Below are positions 12,185 to 24,006 of a stretch of 64,000 nucleotides of DNA, one piece after another. The position numbers and the translations under genes are program-made. Positions within the stretch are counted from its first letter, which is position 1. The number at the start of each line of letters is the position of its first letter. The DNA lies in NCBI GenBank assembly GCA_036346255.1, contig CM070623.1, forward strand, positions 7,482,407 through 7,546,406. Reading direction: 5' to 3'. The notes beneath the pieces are model-generated. The model was given only the letters and a program-made list of their open reading frames with translations. It was not told where the DNA came from and searched no databases. The stretch comes from Ampelocalamus luodianensis. Taxonomy: Eukaryota; Streptophyta; Magnoliopsida; Poales; Poaceae.

Positions 12185-13861
12185 TCTTTATTACTTAAAA
12201 AGAACCTAGTGGTGGTGAGTGATGTGTTCTTCGTATCCTCCTCCAATTCTTGCAAGTCGCAACCCTCATCCCCTCGAGAAATCGCGTGCCGACATGTTGA
12301 CCCGGCCTCGTCACCTTGGATACATCACGACCCCTTCTCTTTGGAAAAAAATTATGAGCGCAGCCACCGCCTCCCGAATCCCTCGCGAACCCTTCATCCT
12401 ATTTTGCTACTTCTGATCGCACATCCTCCCCCACTTTCTTCGTCGCGACGCCCCCTTCTCCGAACAAATCCCAACAGCTCATCTTCCCTCCCAATCAACA
12501 CCGTCCCTAGACCTTTTATCTACCTTCGCCTCCTAGGAATAGCCTTGTCATTGGACGAATCTCGGGTCCTTGGCATCAATGAGGCCAGCGCGGTTGCCTA
12601 GCGCCCGATGGTGCGAGATAGCTCCAGCGTGCGGCATGCAAAGAGGAGCCAAACGCGATGCTAATACTCCAGCTCCATTGCACCCTGCACAACAAAGCTA
12701 TCGAGTAGGTAATGCTTCAGTTCAAGCAATTTCTCCATCCAATTTTATTCTTTGATAGGCATTGTCGTTTTGTGATTGTATTTCGTCAATGCACCATGTG
12801 AACAGTACAAAGTTTTGTCACTATTGAATTGTACTAATCCTGCCTACAAGATGTCTGGGAGAAAAGAAGTTCACATTGAAGCTTTATGAGTTGTCGCTTG
12901 GGCAAAATGCCTAGGACAACAAGTAGTGTCTTTTCTTTGTGCTAGAATCACTTCCTAATCAATACAAGTGATAAAGTAGCCCCAGGCATGAACCGAGGAT
13001 TCATAAGCATTTGATTTAATCGATCTTTTGCACGCAATACAAGTAATGCTACTCTCACTTTTTAGCTTTATATCCGCTTCAAAAGAGTTTATTAATCGCT
13101 TTGGGTATATGTTCTAAAAACAATGCTTTGGGTTATGCTTAATGGTGTTAAATGGAACATGTTCAGTCAAGCGATTGCTTACTCTTTGTGCAATTTATTG
13201 CAAACCTAGCATATTGGTATTTCACTAATTTATTCATTTCCTTGTATGGTAAACATCTTACTAGGTTCGATTACAAATAATTAAAGTTTTATTATTTGTT
13301 TCCCAACATGGAGATGTAGCCAAGGGTATGGCGTAAGACAAACACGTGCTAGAGGCACCACGTGGACCACAATGGAGCTCACCAACTGTCTCGACGGGTT
13401 GACAAGTATGGCGTAAGCCAACCCTAGCAACGCTAGCACAATGTCTTTCGGGTAATGTATTTTTTATCGGTTAAGTTTGTTATGTCATCTGTTGAAACTA
13501 CTTGCATTGATGCCGTACCAAACAACATTCACATAACCATTTTCAAATCACACCAACGACTCAATGAGTTTTCGAATAACGTGGGGAGCTTTAGTTGTTA
13601 TTGAAAACCATAGCTCGAGAGGAGACATCCTAACGTAATGCGAACAAGCAAAGCAATATCCTCATCTTTTCTTGCACCCTTTCTATATCGAGCTCGATCA
13701 AAGGCCATGTCGGAGCCAAGGTTGTCTTGAGGTCGAGACGCTAAGCACAACAATACATGTAAAGACACGGCCCGAGTTGGTATGAATCTCAATAACAAAG
13801 GCTCGACGTGCTAGAGTAACATGTTTTTTTTATCTGTAGCAAAGCACGGGCATTCAGCTAG
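12185..13861 (+). mobile_element. Non-autonomous Helitron, 1.7 kb
   Basis: It starts TCTTTATTACTTAAAAAG after an A and ends GCACGGGCATTCAGCTAG before a T, as expected for Helitrons that insert between A and T without duplication. The uninterrupted copy A reads AACTAATATTGTTAAAAGG (about 11012-11030), whereas here AACTAA lies left and TATTGTTAAAAGG right of the element. That is a clean empty-site proof. No Rep/helicase coding is seen. The C-rich part at 12240-12600 could be a captured gene fragment, but I do not recognise it. The 3' hairpin before CTAG is weak (TGTAGCAAAGCACGGG). Confidence 0.8.
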
Positions 13862-13874
13862 TATTGTTAAAAGG

Positions 13875-14470
13875 CAAAACACCCACTTGATTTGTCGGAT
13901 CAATGCGTTGGGACATCCGATGCTTTGGATGAGATAAATTTTATGATACATTTTACCAAGAGTATATGATGGTAGTATAAATCAAATCGACCAAGATTGG
14001 TGAACATATGGACATACTCGCTCGTGGCCGTTGGATCTAACACGGAACAAGATTGAAAGCGATGGAACTCCCCACTCTACTTATGCTATCTTACATTTTG
14101 CCCCCTGAGCACTCGACATTTTCCGAAAACCCCCTCGTGCGTCTGCTTGTCCTCCTCATCCTGTTCGCTCATTTTGGATCCAATGATCCTGAGCGAGTAT
14201 ATTTATATATTCACCAATATGGCCATGTGCACCTGATATGTTATCACCATGTAAGAGCTCTCGGGTGAAGGCCACCTTACATGTGCAAGTATCCGCTAGC
14301 TATTCTTACTTTGTCTACACCGACACCGCGATGAGAGTTGCACGTGCTCGCCACCCACCACTGGCATACCGCCACACCCTCTGTCGCTTGCAGTGCTCTT
14401 TGGTGCGATAATCCAACCCTAAAACTAACCGCACCTACTGTTTGTGCACCGCTGTAGCTGCGGCCTCGCC
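13875..14470. mobile_element. Unclassified insertion in segmental copy B
   Basis: Copy A passes directly from GTTAAAAGG to TGCTCACTCTGATACGAGAGG, whereas here about 600 bp separate GTTAAAAGG from GCTGATATTGATATGAGAGG. I found no convincing TIR or TSD. It may be a degraded insertion, or the sequence that was lost from copy A. Confidence 0.4.
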
Positions 14471-14857
14471 GATGCTGATATTGATATGAGAGGGGGCCAC
14501 TACAGCTCCTGGAGTGCGCCACTGTGGTGAAATTTGTTTCAAAATCTGCTTCCCTTTTTTCAACTGAAAGTGCAATTTTCATGTTGAAAGTTTGTAATTC
14601 GAGTTGAAACTTTAAACAATTTCTAGTTCAAATTTGGTTTTTTTAATTCAAAGTTAAAGGTTTTTTAGTTGAAAGTTTTGACATATAAAAAGTTAAAGAG
14701 TGGACGCCGTAGAATAGACGAATATATGCCGTGGATGCCTGTAGAATAGGTGGATATGTATCACTGGGCTAGTGTGTATTAATAGGCTATGACAAAGCTA
14801 AAAGCAAGCGGTAATGTAAAAATTGGCCATTTTAGAGTGGTCTCGTCATTTCATTAA

Positions 14858-15816
14858 GGATAATGCTATTGTCTTGCTGTTCGAGGCGTCATAAAAAAAA
14901 TTGGACGTTGTCCCTACCATCCATTCCCACGATGCATTCATTTCCCTAGTCTTCCTCTGCATCAAACTTATCTCTTCCTCACCACATAAATCGCTCACCT
15001 TCCCCACACTACTCCTTTGCTGCCCCCACTATCTCCTCCTCCTCCTCATGTCTTACTGGAGCTCACCATCATAGACACACTCCTCCCTCCCCCCTCTCTC
15101 TGGTCAGCGAGGAGGCGATGTCCGGCAGTGCGCCTGGTAGCAGATAGAGAAGGAGAGGCAGCTGGCAAGCATAGAGCTACCTCCTCCTCGTTGACCTCGC
15201 CCTCTGCGGGCCCAACAACGAGACAACGGATGGCATCCTTTTTCGACGAGGCTCTGAGCTAGCCATCTTCTCCCTCTCCGGCAATCTCAGTCATCAAATC
15301 TATAGGCATAGCCTTCGCCTTCGGTATGCTTTTGTTGTAGACATTTTCTTGAATTGTTGCATAGTTGTTTATCGATTGTTGTATGAATCGTTGTACTTTA
15401 TTGCAATATGGTTTCTCAAATGTTGCAGAAAGATGTATTTGTTGCAATTGTGTTGTTGGTTTGTTGCACAAGAATAATTTTTTGTCGCAATGTCTTTTCT
15501 CAAATATTGCGGCAAAAGATATTTTGTTGCAATCGTGTTTTTGATTTGTTGCATAAGAGAAAACTTTTTTATGGTAGAGAAGTCCATTTGTTGCCCCGAG
15601 GAATCAGTGCTCATTGCATCGAGTTGAGAATTTATTGTATTTTTGTTGTATCGAATGGGGATTTGTTGCAGACTCACTGATTTTTGTTGCGCCTCATCGA
15701 TTTTTGTTGTGCATCACTGATTTTTGTTTTTTGTTGTGCTCGACCAAACGACTGAGATCAAATATTTTAAATTAGATTTAACGATGGAGATGAGTACGTC
15801 CGGTGCTAGTTGATCC
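14858..15816. mobile_element. Mutator-like element (non-autonomous), 959 bp
   Basis: Copy A reads through ...CATTTCATTAATCG..., but here 959 bp intervene. The flanks TTTCATTAA (14849-14857) and TCTCATTAA (15817-15825) form a 9-bp duplication with one mismatch, the size made by Mutator transposases. Both ends begin GGAT (GGATAATGCTA; reverse complement of right end GGATCAACTAGCA), so the TIRs are short and weak. The interior is a C-rich stretch (14990-15200) and a long degenerate series of TTGTTGCA-like motifs (15340-15720). No transposase is present. Confidence 0.65.
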
Positions 15817-15956
15817 TCTCATTAATCGTCAGGATGGTTACTTGCCATGCAATCGGGGTTCATTGAATCATGAAGACCTTAAAAAGTTACAAAACATATC
15901 ATCAGATAGAATAAAGGAGGTGTAAGATTGTTGGGCCCACCATACCAAAATTCGAC

Positions 15957-16127
15957 CAGATTTGCTATTTTTAAGTTGCTTGAAATTTTCTTAAGTTTAA
16001 ATCAATTGTTGTGACTATTGGATTTAAGTAAATATTGACGTGTCATATGATTGAATATTGATCCAACGGATAAAATATGTGACTTATGCTTAATAAAATT
16101 TAAGTCATCTTACGAATAGACAATCCC
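15957..16127. mobile_element. Mutator-like MITE, 171 bp
   Basis: It is flanked by a perfect 9-bp duplication AAATTCGAC (15948-15956 and 16128-16136) and absent from copy A at about 11518. The ends CAGATTTGCTATT and, in reverse complement, GGGATTGTCTATT form imperfect inverted repeats that extend inward as TAAGTTGCTTGAAATTTT versus TAAGATGACTTAAATTTT. Confidence 0.72.
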
Positions 16128-16195
16128 AAATTCGACATACCGATAGCACCATAGACAGGCAACTTTGCGAGAACCCTCCTCCTCGACTCGAAAAC

Positions 16196-19100
16196 TGTGG
16201 GGACCCCGGGGTATCTCCATAAGACCGAGACTAAACATGGTCTTAAGGACATAACTCTGGACCTCCAGTAAATGAATTCCAACTTAATTTAGTCTAAATG
16301 AGAGGCTTAACTGAAAACTAGAGCCCCGACGATCATGCGCGCCACTCCTCTGCGAGCACTATATGATTGTCGGTTCTCCAACAAGTCAAGCACTACACTT
16401 AGCGAGTTAAATAGGAAGCCATGAACAGCGAGCATGACTTATACTGGCTCCCAAGATCAGCGATCAATATATTCATACTCTCATACAACGTTGGTCACAT
16501 CCATACAACACTCATACATAAATAGTACAAAGTCATACATCATAGTTCCAAGTTTACAGTTAACACAAGTGACCGACCGGCCAAATTAAACAAGTTCATA
16601 AAGTAGCAGCGAAAGCAAGTAAGTAAACCAAAATGCCAGCAGTGGTATGCCCCATAACCCATCGGCAACCGACTGGGGGTTAAATGAAAGCACTACTCAT
16701 CGGTGTCGCCTAAATCGACAGTGACAAGCTCATCGGGCTCGATATCTTCCTCACCTATAAGCCAGTAGAACAAACTGGCTGAGTACCAAAGAGTACTCGC
16801 AAGTCTTACACAAATAAAATTAGTTATGCATAAGGCTGTTCCAAAGGATGGCTCATATTGGCTTAGTTTTGTAAAAGAGACGCAACAAGGTACAGCCTAC
16901 ACATACTAGTTTTTCAAGTGCTATTTCAAAATTAGATTTGAAGTAGGAGTAAATCATGTGAATAAGTAATGAATTGAATAACAAATAAGTCATACAGATA
17001 GCAAAGTGGCTGTCCACTTTGATACAACAACAAACATGAACATCCCATTCATGACGAATACCGAGTTTACTCACAATTTTAATTCCAAGTCTAACAATAG
17101 TAACTCCCGAACTCAAGCGGTTGTCCATAACCGTGGACACGGCTATTCGAATAGATTATACCCTGCAGGGGTGTACTACTTTACCCACACGACTTGATTA
17201 GCCTATAAGCCTCCGGATGCCTCCGAATATAGCATACTTCCTATGGTATGTGGCAGTAAATCAAGATATGGTCGTTTTGAGCAAGAAGATCCCATTGGGC
17301 TAAGTCCTCAACCCGTGGCTTCTAGGAAACATAAGACGTTACGGTCTCTATGCCCTATTGGCCCCTAAGAAACACATGATTTCACGGTCCCATGCCCTTA
17401 CAATTTCACCACCGTGGGACTCAACACAACAAAACCTTCCTCTACTTAACCATACAGCTCTCAACCCACGTGTGGTAGCACGAATGTACTTGAATCAACG
17501 AAGTTACCAAAGTTCGGTCCTTAATTGTCCAGACAAGTCCACCACTTACCCAAAACTCGTGCACAAAGCACCATCACTAACCAACACTTGTCCAGACTAA
17601 AAGCTCATTTAAAATGACAAAATTTAACTCATAAAACAGATACAAAGGCCTAAAACAACAATATATAGTGAAAGTTGTGTTTATCCCATAATTGTCGGGT
17701 TATTCCCGACAATCAGCTACCGGTTCTAGACTTGCATGGCTAAGCAAACCCGAACAATATAATTTCACACATCCTATCTTAAGCATGTGGTGCTGGAATA
17801 ATTCAAGGATAACCTCAATGAATAGGATATAACTAATCTACACATCACAAAAATAGCGACGATATCAAAATAGCATGCAAGCAAATATCATTGCACTACC
17901 TTAACAAAACTGGGATAAAATATGATGCAAAAAGAAAGTTCAAAGGATGCTTGCCTTGCTGGAAAAGTAGTTGTTCACTCTCAGTAGCGTAGGAATCAAT
18001 ATCAATCGCTTCGAAATCTAAAGAATAGAAACCGATATAACACCGAGAAATACTCCAAAAATCAAGATACTCAGAAATGCATGATTTTTCTACAGTAGAC
18101 AAAACATGATTTTATATGAATTTAGGTATAAAAATTATTTTATTTTGATTTAGTATATGAAAGTTATGGTGGTTTGAATTTCAGCTTACAATATGTCTTA
18201 ATTCATGTGATTTTAATTACTTGGTCAAAATTTGTAGAATAGTGGTGAGTACAAGGATTACATGGATAAACAGGCAATATTATTACAAGTTCAAAACAGT
18301 TGAGTTTGCCTCAATTGGAGTTTTTATGATTTAGTTATGAATTTCTAAAGTAATCAGTATTTCCTTTTGTAAAATAATGCAGTTAATAGCTCATTTTCCA
18401 AAATAATGCTCTCTGTTACAGAGACATATTTGAAACCAATTTTAATATGAAGTTCATTAAAAATGAAAATTATCAGAAGTGGCTTTACTCATTTTGAAGT
18501 TGAAATGAATTAGTTATGTATTTTTAAAGTTATACATATTTTTACAGTGTACAAATAATTCGTCTTCGGATTTTATAACGCAGTTACTCCTTTTCTCACC
18601 GAGCGCTACTCAAGCCGCGGTCACTGACCAGCAGGTCCCAAGGTCAGGTTGACTCGGTCAACCTTGACCTAGCCCAGCCGAAAACATGTCGAAAACGTAT
18701 TTCTTGAAAGGCGCCTTACAAGTTATGAAAACGTATTAACTGATACTTTACGTTTTCTTTAACAGATAGCGTAAACTCTAAAATTACACAACCACTTAAC
18801 AGAGAGGCTAACACACAGGGTTTTGCGCGTGGTCCCACCAGTCAGTGAGGCACTAAGACAACAATTATACTCTAATCATTGCTTAATCTAATCCGACAGC
18901 GGTTAACGCTTAACTGCCCCGCTACAGTGTTGTCGGGGCTTCCGACAACAGCGCACCTCCTTGCCCGGCGGCTCACCGGCGCTTCGCGCCACGGCTGAGC
19001 CGGCCAAGACCTAGAATGGTTCCACAATAGTACTGTGCAATTAAGGGTAGTGGTGGCGAGGTCTGGGATGCCCTGCACCGACGGCTAGCCGGAGCTAAGC

Positions 19101-20673
19101 GGCAGCATTCTTACGGCAAAAATGCATGCAGCAAAAATAGAGCTCCGCAGCGCATTCAAGCGGGTGCCAGAGGTTCTACAGGCTATAAGCAAACTACCTG
19201 AGCTAGGAGAAGGCCCGAGAAGCTTGGAGGCGGCCGGAGCATTGTCGGCGTCGGAGAAGACAGCGGCGGCGGCACGGCTTAACGTGAAGTGTGAGCTCTC
19301 AGCAAAATGGAGAGGAATGAGTGGTAGTGGTAGCTCATAGATTCCATAAGGATGCTCCAGTAGCAAAGAATCGACATAAGCCATACCGAACAAGGTGGGA
19401 GACGAAAAGTTGGTTCTTTGGCCGAAAAGGTTCAACCTTCGAATACACGAACACCTGTCGTGCATTACCCAAATAGAGTTAGGGGTTTTTAATATCAAGC
19501 CTAAAGGTACGAAATGACGTGCTAGGTTTCGGACAAAACTTACCGGAGACGAAGAACACACAGAAAGGTCCTAGGGTGCGTGCTCTAGAGCTGAGGAAAA
19601 CAAAGAGATGGTCCAAGCACTACAAGTGAAACCAAGAGCTGGCATTAGGTAAAATGGAGACGGTAATGAACACGGAGCAGGGAGGAACCACCCGGTTGAA
19701 ACTTACCCGAGTGAGAAGCTGGTACGAGCTTCCCTCTCCTCGGTCAAACAGAGGAGAAGTGGGGAATAAGAGGCGTGCCGAGGGGGTATTATGCCCGGGA
19801 AATGACGGAGATGGCAACGGCATCAACCAGAGGAGCTCGGGGACTGGTTGCCAGGGGCGGTGGATTGACGGCGTGAGAATCATTCAACGGCTCGGAGCAG
19901 ATTGCCTCGGCCGCGTGGAGCTCAGCTCCTGTGCGAGGTTGACGAAGCAGCTGACCGGCGGGCCCTGCTTTGTCAGCGACACGCACACGCGCGCGGGAGC
20001 CTGAGTGAGAGAGTTCACGTGGACCGTTGGATTTGTACTGGACGATTCAGATTTGGTGGATGGTTCGGATTGCCCGTTGGATTCAAGTAATCTGGGCCGT
20101 TGGACTAGAATCGGACGTCTGCATGTGATGGTGTATTTAGGCGGTTGGGTGAGCCGACTCGCCGGTCGACTCGAGCCCAAGGAACAAAGGCAACCGGTTT
20201 GGGTCTAGAGTTTTGACTGCGATTTAATTAATCTTCTCTACATTGACTAAGGCCTTAAAAATAGAAATAAATTATCTAAAAATGCTAAATTAATCACAGG
20301 GGTTCCTTGATAGGCCTAGTGTCCATAAAAATTATTGAACCCTACTGTTCAAGATATAAAGTGTATAATTTAAATTCAAACATAATGTTGGTCTTTAAAT
20401 TGTGTTTGAATTTTCTTAGGGTTCAACCCAGTCTCAAAAATTTGGAAAAAATTATATTAATTCATGATAATTAATATAGTATTTTAATAAATTATTTCCA
20501 GATGAACTTTAGTAGCATTTGTTTAAGTTTTTCTTTTGGAGTTCAAATTAAAGTGTATGTTTAATATTTATTTTGAGATTTTTCAAGTGCAATACTTAAT
20601 GAAAATGTTTCAAAACATGATGCATGCTAATAAGATGCATAATATCCCTCTTTAATAACTTGGGGATGTGACA
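16196..20673 (+). mobile_element. Giant solo LTR of a gypsy-type retrotransposon (family 1, copy b)
   Basis: It begins TGTGGGGACCCCGGGG and ends TTGGGGATGTGACA. It is flanked by a perfect 5-bp duplication AAAAC (16191-16195 and 20674-20678). The disrupted target, CTCGAAAAC...TATCATCTGCC, is continuous in copy A (11567-11580). It is 4478 bp long, same family as 145-4970 but in the opposite orientation, with no internal domain. The open frame 19085-19561 (minus) and others are in LTR sequence and have no recognised domain. Confidence 0.87.
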
Positions 20674-20709
20674 AAAACCGTATCATCTGCCTTTGGGACG
20701 AAGGTATTA

Positions 20710-21020
20710 GAGCACCTATAATAATTCATATCACTTGTTACTAAGAGGTGGATACATCAGTATTTAGGTGATGTGGAAGAGAGAAGGTGAGCTTGTTTCT
20801 AGATAAAGAAACAAACAAGTTGTTGATACCAGACAGAAGAAACAACAAAATAGCTATTGGAGACTTGTTTGTTACCTAAAAGTCTGTTCTGTGTATAGCA
20901 ATTAATGCCTTAGATACAAGCTCAAGAAACAATCTGTTGGAAAACTTATTTCTTTTTATTAGATTGAGTACTCTATCTTCTCTTAATAACAAGCTAAGAA
21001 ATAAATTATTGTAGATGCTC
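20710..21020. mobile_element. Tourist/PIF-Harbinger MITE, 311 bp
   Basis: It starts GAGCACCTATAATAAT and ends ATTATTGTAGATGCTC, which are imperfect TIRs, with TTA on both sides (20707-20709, 21021-21023). The internal sequence is an inverted-orientation relative of the MITE at 48988-49317; for example both carry AGCTATTTTGTTGTTTCTT or its complement. Confidence 0.8.
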
Positions 21021-21023
21021 TTA

Positions 21024-21278
21024 TGGCATATACAATGGTACATACAACTACTGTCTATAACAACTATCCATATCACCTATAGATAACATTAAAAACAGTT
21101 CATGCAATGGGTTGTGGTGACATAGTCGGCTACATGATTGTAAATAACACATAATCTTTTAATGTTTTTGTTGGTTCTGATGATACAACTAGAATAACAT
21201 ATTTCTCTCTCTTTATTCTCTTTCATTTATATCAGCTTAAATCCTACTTAAACTATAGACAACCTATTGTACATGACC
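21024..21278. mobile_element. Second Tourist-type MITE abutting the first, 255 bp
   Basis: It begins TGGCATATACAATGG and ends CCTATTGTACATGACC (approximate TIRs). It is bounded by TTA at 21021-21023, shared with the preceding MITE, and TTA at 21279-21281. No coding content. It ends 217 bp before the first ATG of the dynamin-related gene, so it may lie in that gene's promoter. Confidence 0.7.
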
Positions 21279-21367
21279 TTACAGTAGACGAGCAGTGTTG
21301 ATAGCACAGAGGCCAGCGGCCAAAAAGGCAGAGGACAGAGGACACAATCTCACTCCTCCCCTCGTCT

Positions 21368-21380
21368 CCATAATAAAAGC
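21368..21380 (+). promoter_or_regulatory. Possible TATA-like element of the dynamin-related gene
   Basis: CCATAATAAAAGC is the best TATA-like sequence upstream of the coding region, about 115-125 bp before the first ATG (21495). It is only a sequence resemblance. The start of transcription is not visible from DNA alone. Confidence 0.25.
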
Positions 21381-21494
21381 CAAGGAGCCCATCGATTCTT
21401 GCATTCCCATTGATTCTTGGATTCCAGCTTACAGGCTACGCACATACCTCTCTCTGCTGACCAGACACAAACACTAACTAGCCTTTCCAAATTA

Positions 21495-23515
21495 ATGCAC
21501 GTGCGGATCGAAGAAGCTGAGCTTCCAATGGACGCTACGGACGATACTAAGAGTTCCTCGGGCAGCGGCGTGACTGCGAGCGCCATGGCGTCCTCGTACA
21601 ACGACCAGATTCGCCCGCTCCTGGACGCTGTAGACCGCCTGCGCCACCTGAGGGTGAGCCAGGAGGGCATCCAGCTTCCCACCATCGTCGTCGTCGGCGA
21701 CCAGTCCAGCGGCAAGTCGAGCGTGCTGGAGTCGCTGGCCGGCATCAGCCTCCCGCGCGGGCAGGGCATCTGCACCCGCGTGCCGCTCGTCATGCGGCTG
21801 CAGGACGACCCCACCGCCGACGAGCCCGTGCTGCAGCTGGAGTACAGCAGCGGCCCCGTGGTGACCACTTCCGAGGCTGAGGTCGCCGACGCCATCAACA
21901 CCGCGACCGCCGAGATCGCCGGGGCCGGCAAGGGCATCTCGGACGCGCCCATCACCCTCGTCGTGCGGAAGAGGGCGTGCCCGACTCACCCTCGTCGACC
22001 TGCCCGGCATCACCCGCGTGCCCGTGCAGGGCCAGCCGGATGATATCTACGACCAGATCGCCAAGATCATCAAGGCGTACATCGCGCCCAAGGAGAGCAT
22101 CATCTTGAACGTGCTCTCGGCCACGGTGGACTTCCCGACGTGCGAGTCCATCCGCATGTCGCAGCTGGTGGACCCCACTGGCAAGCGCACGCTCGCGGTG
22201 GTCACCAAGGCCGACAAGGCCCCAGAGGGCCTGCTCGAGAAGGTCACCGTGGACGACGTGCACATCGGCCTAGGCTACGTCTGCGTCCGGAACCGCATCG
22301 GCGACGAGACGTACGGCGAGGCGCGGGTGGCGGAGGAGCGCCTGTTCGCGCAACACCCTCTGCTGTCCACGATTGACAAGTCCATGGTGGGCATCCCGAT
22401 GCTCGCGCGGAGGCTGACGCAGATACAGGCGTCCATCATCGCCAGGTGCCTCCCCGACATCGTCAAGCAGATCAACGAACGGCTCAGCCACAGCAGCGAC
22501 GAGCTCGGCCAGATGCCGCCGGATCTCGACAACGTCGCCGACGCGGTGAGGGTGTTCTTCCACATCATCAAGCAGGTGTGCGCTTCGCTGGAGAAGGTGC
22601 TCCTGAGGGGCGAATTCGACGAGTACCCGGACGACCTCCACTTCCATGGCACGGCGCGCATCGCCGAGATGCTGGCCAACTACGCGCGTAAGCTGCCTGC
22701 CCAGAGCCCAACGCGGGACGGCGAGCCGTTCCTGGCGGAGGAGATGCGCGTCCTGGAGGAGACCAAGGGCATCAATCTCCCAACTTCCTGCCGAGATCGG
22801 CGCTCCTGGTTCTGCTCATGAAGAAGGTCCAGACCATCGTGCACGTGCCACTCGGTCTCGTCACCCAGGTGTGGGAATACGTCGAGGACCTGGTGATGAG
22901 GATACTGCTGCACCACTCGCACAACTACCCCAGGTGCAGCCGTCGTGCCGCCGCGCCGTCCAGAGCCTCATGGACAAGGCGCGGGCACGCTCGACGCAGC
23001 ACGTGAACGAGCTCATCGAGATGGAACTGGTGGCCGACTACACGGCGAATCCCGACTACATGAAGACGTGGGCCGGCATAATGGAAGGCCATGACAGGTT
23101 CCTCGAAGCCGTGGAGGGCCAGTCAAATCCCACGGTGGTTACCCTCCAGGGCTTTGGAGAGATGGACGTGTCGCATCTCAGGCTGCAGAATGCTGAGCTC
23201 GCTGGGCAGGCCTTCGACCTGAAGGCGCGCCTGACGGCCTACTGGAACTGCGTCGTGCTCCGGCTCGTCGACGGCCTGGCGCTGCACGTCCTTTGCAGCA
23301 TCAAGCGGCTCGTGGAGAAAGAGCTCGAGGCGGAGGTCGCAGGTGAAGTTCTGGGCGACAGGATAGACGGTGTGGAGCAGATGCTAGTGGCGTCGCCGGG
23401 CACCGCCGCAAAGCGTCAGCGCCTCATGAATAGCATCTCACTGCTCCAGGAGTCCAGGGCAGCCGTTGCAAATATCATGGACAGGATTAACGCGGCAAGC
23501 GGCGATCACGTCTAG
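21495..23515 (+). CDS. Dynamin-related protein (DRP4/Mx-like GTPase), intronless, with four apparent 1-bp deletions
   Basis: Large GTPase of the dynamin superfamily, DRP4 group: GTPase, middle/stalk and GTPase-effector regions without PH or proline-rich domains. Such proteins self-assemble on membranes; the DRP4 role in plants is little known. From ATG 21495, motifs are G1 GDQSSGKSS (residues about 68-76), G2 threonine in GICTRVPL (91-98), G3 DLPG (about 169-172), G4 TKAD (about 238-241) and G5 VRNR (about 265-268). The stalk contains LEETKGINLP and the C-terminus the QSLMDKARAR...VANIMDRI effector part. The frame jumps at 21973-21975, at 21985, at 22779-22781 and at 22928-22931. At each place one C or G is missing from what related proteins predict. 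Restoring four bases gives 675 codons including the stop, TAG at 23513-23515. ATG 21528 has a better +4 G and is an alternative start. It is either a recent pseudogene or an intact gene with assembly errors. GC-rich codons contrast with the AT-rich flanks. Confidence 0.85.
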
Positions 23516-23986
23516 GTCGATCGATCGGCGACTGGTGTATGCTGCCATATACAATTATGCATCTGGCTACTCGATCGCGTTTCATCAACCGTGTGATACT
23601 TTGAGCAATGAGTCCGTGTCTTGCATTGGTCTCTTGGAATAATAATTAGTTAAAGTGTGATGGGATCAATGTTATCTCTACGTTTCTTGTCTCCTAATGT
23701 GCACAACGAGATTGATCAGTTGTTATGGTTCTGAACATTGGTACGGTTTAGTTTACAAGGTGCAACTTTGATCACCAACTAGAATTAAGCCTGTGCATTG
23801 TAACGGGCAACTTTGATCCACTGCTATGTTTGTAGAAGATGGGTCAATGTTGGCATCTTGGTTTGTGAGGATACTTTGAGCAATGAGTGTTGGTCTGGAA
23901 TAAAGGGTATTGCTGGATACAAATCTGAATTTTGAGGAAAATATTGGATTTGGTACTAGGAGCCTGGACGGAGGTGAGTGATCTGT
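23516..23986 (+). other. 3' flank of the dynamin-related gene
   Basis: Probable 3' untranslated region and downstream DNA. AATAATAATTAG at 23638-23649 is an AATAAT-type polyadenylation signal candidate. The flank ends at the TGT target duplication of the CACTA element (23984-23986). No other gene was seen. Confidence 0.4.
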
Positions 23987-24006
23987 CACTACCGGACTCA
24001 GGCACT

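Noticed and set aside
19085..19561. 158-codon minus-strand frame as a gene
   Set aside because: Located inside the solo LTR 16196-20673; no domain, no conservation of the frame in the sister LTR.
145..20673. The LTRs at 145-4970 and 16196-20673 as the two LTRs of one large element
   Set aside because: They are in opposite orientation and each has its own target duplication (TGAAG and AAAAC).
21350..22679. Long minus-strand frames opposite the dynamin-related gene
   Set aside because: Shadows of a GC-rich coding sequence. The plus strand carries recognisable GTPase motifs.
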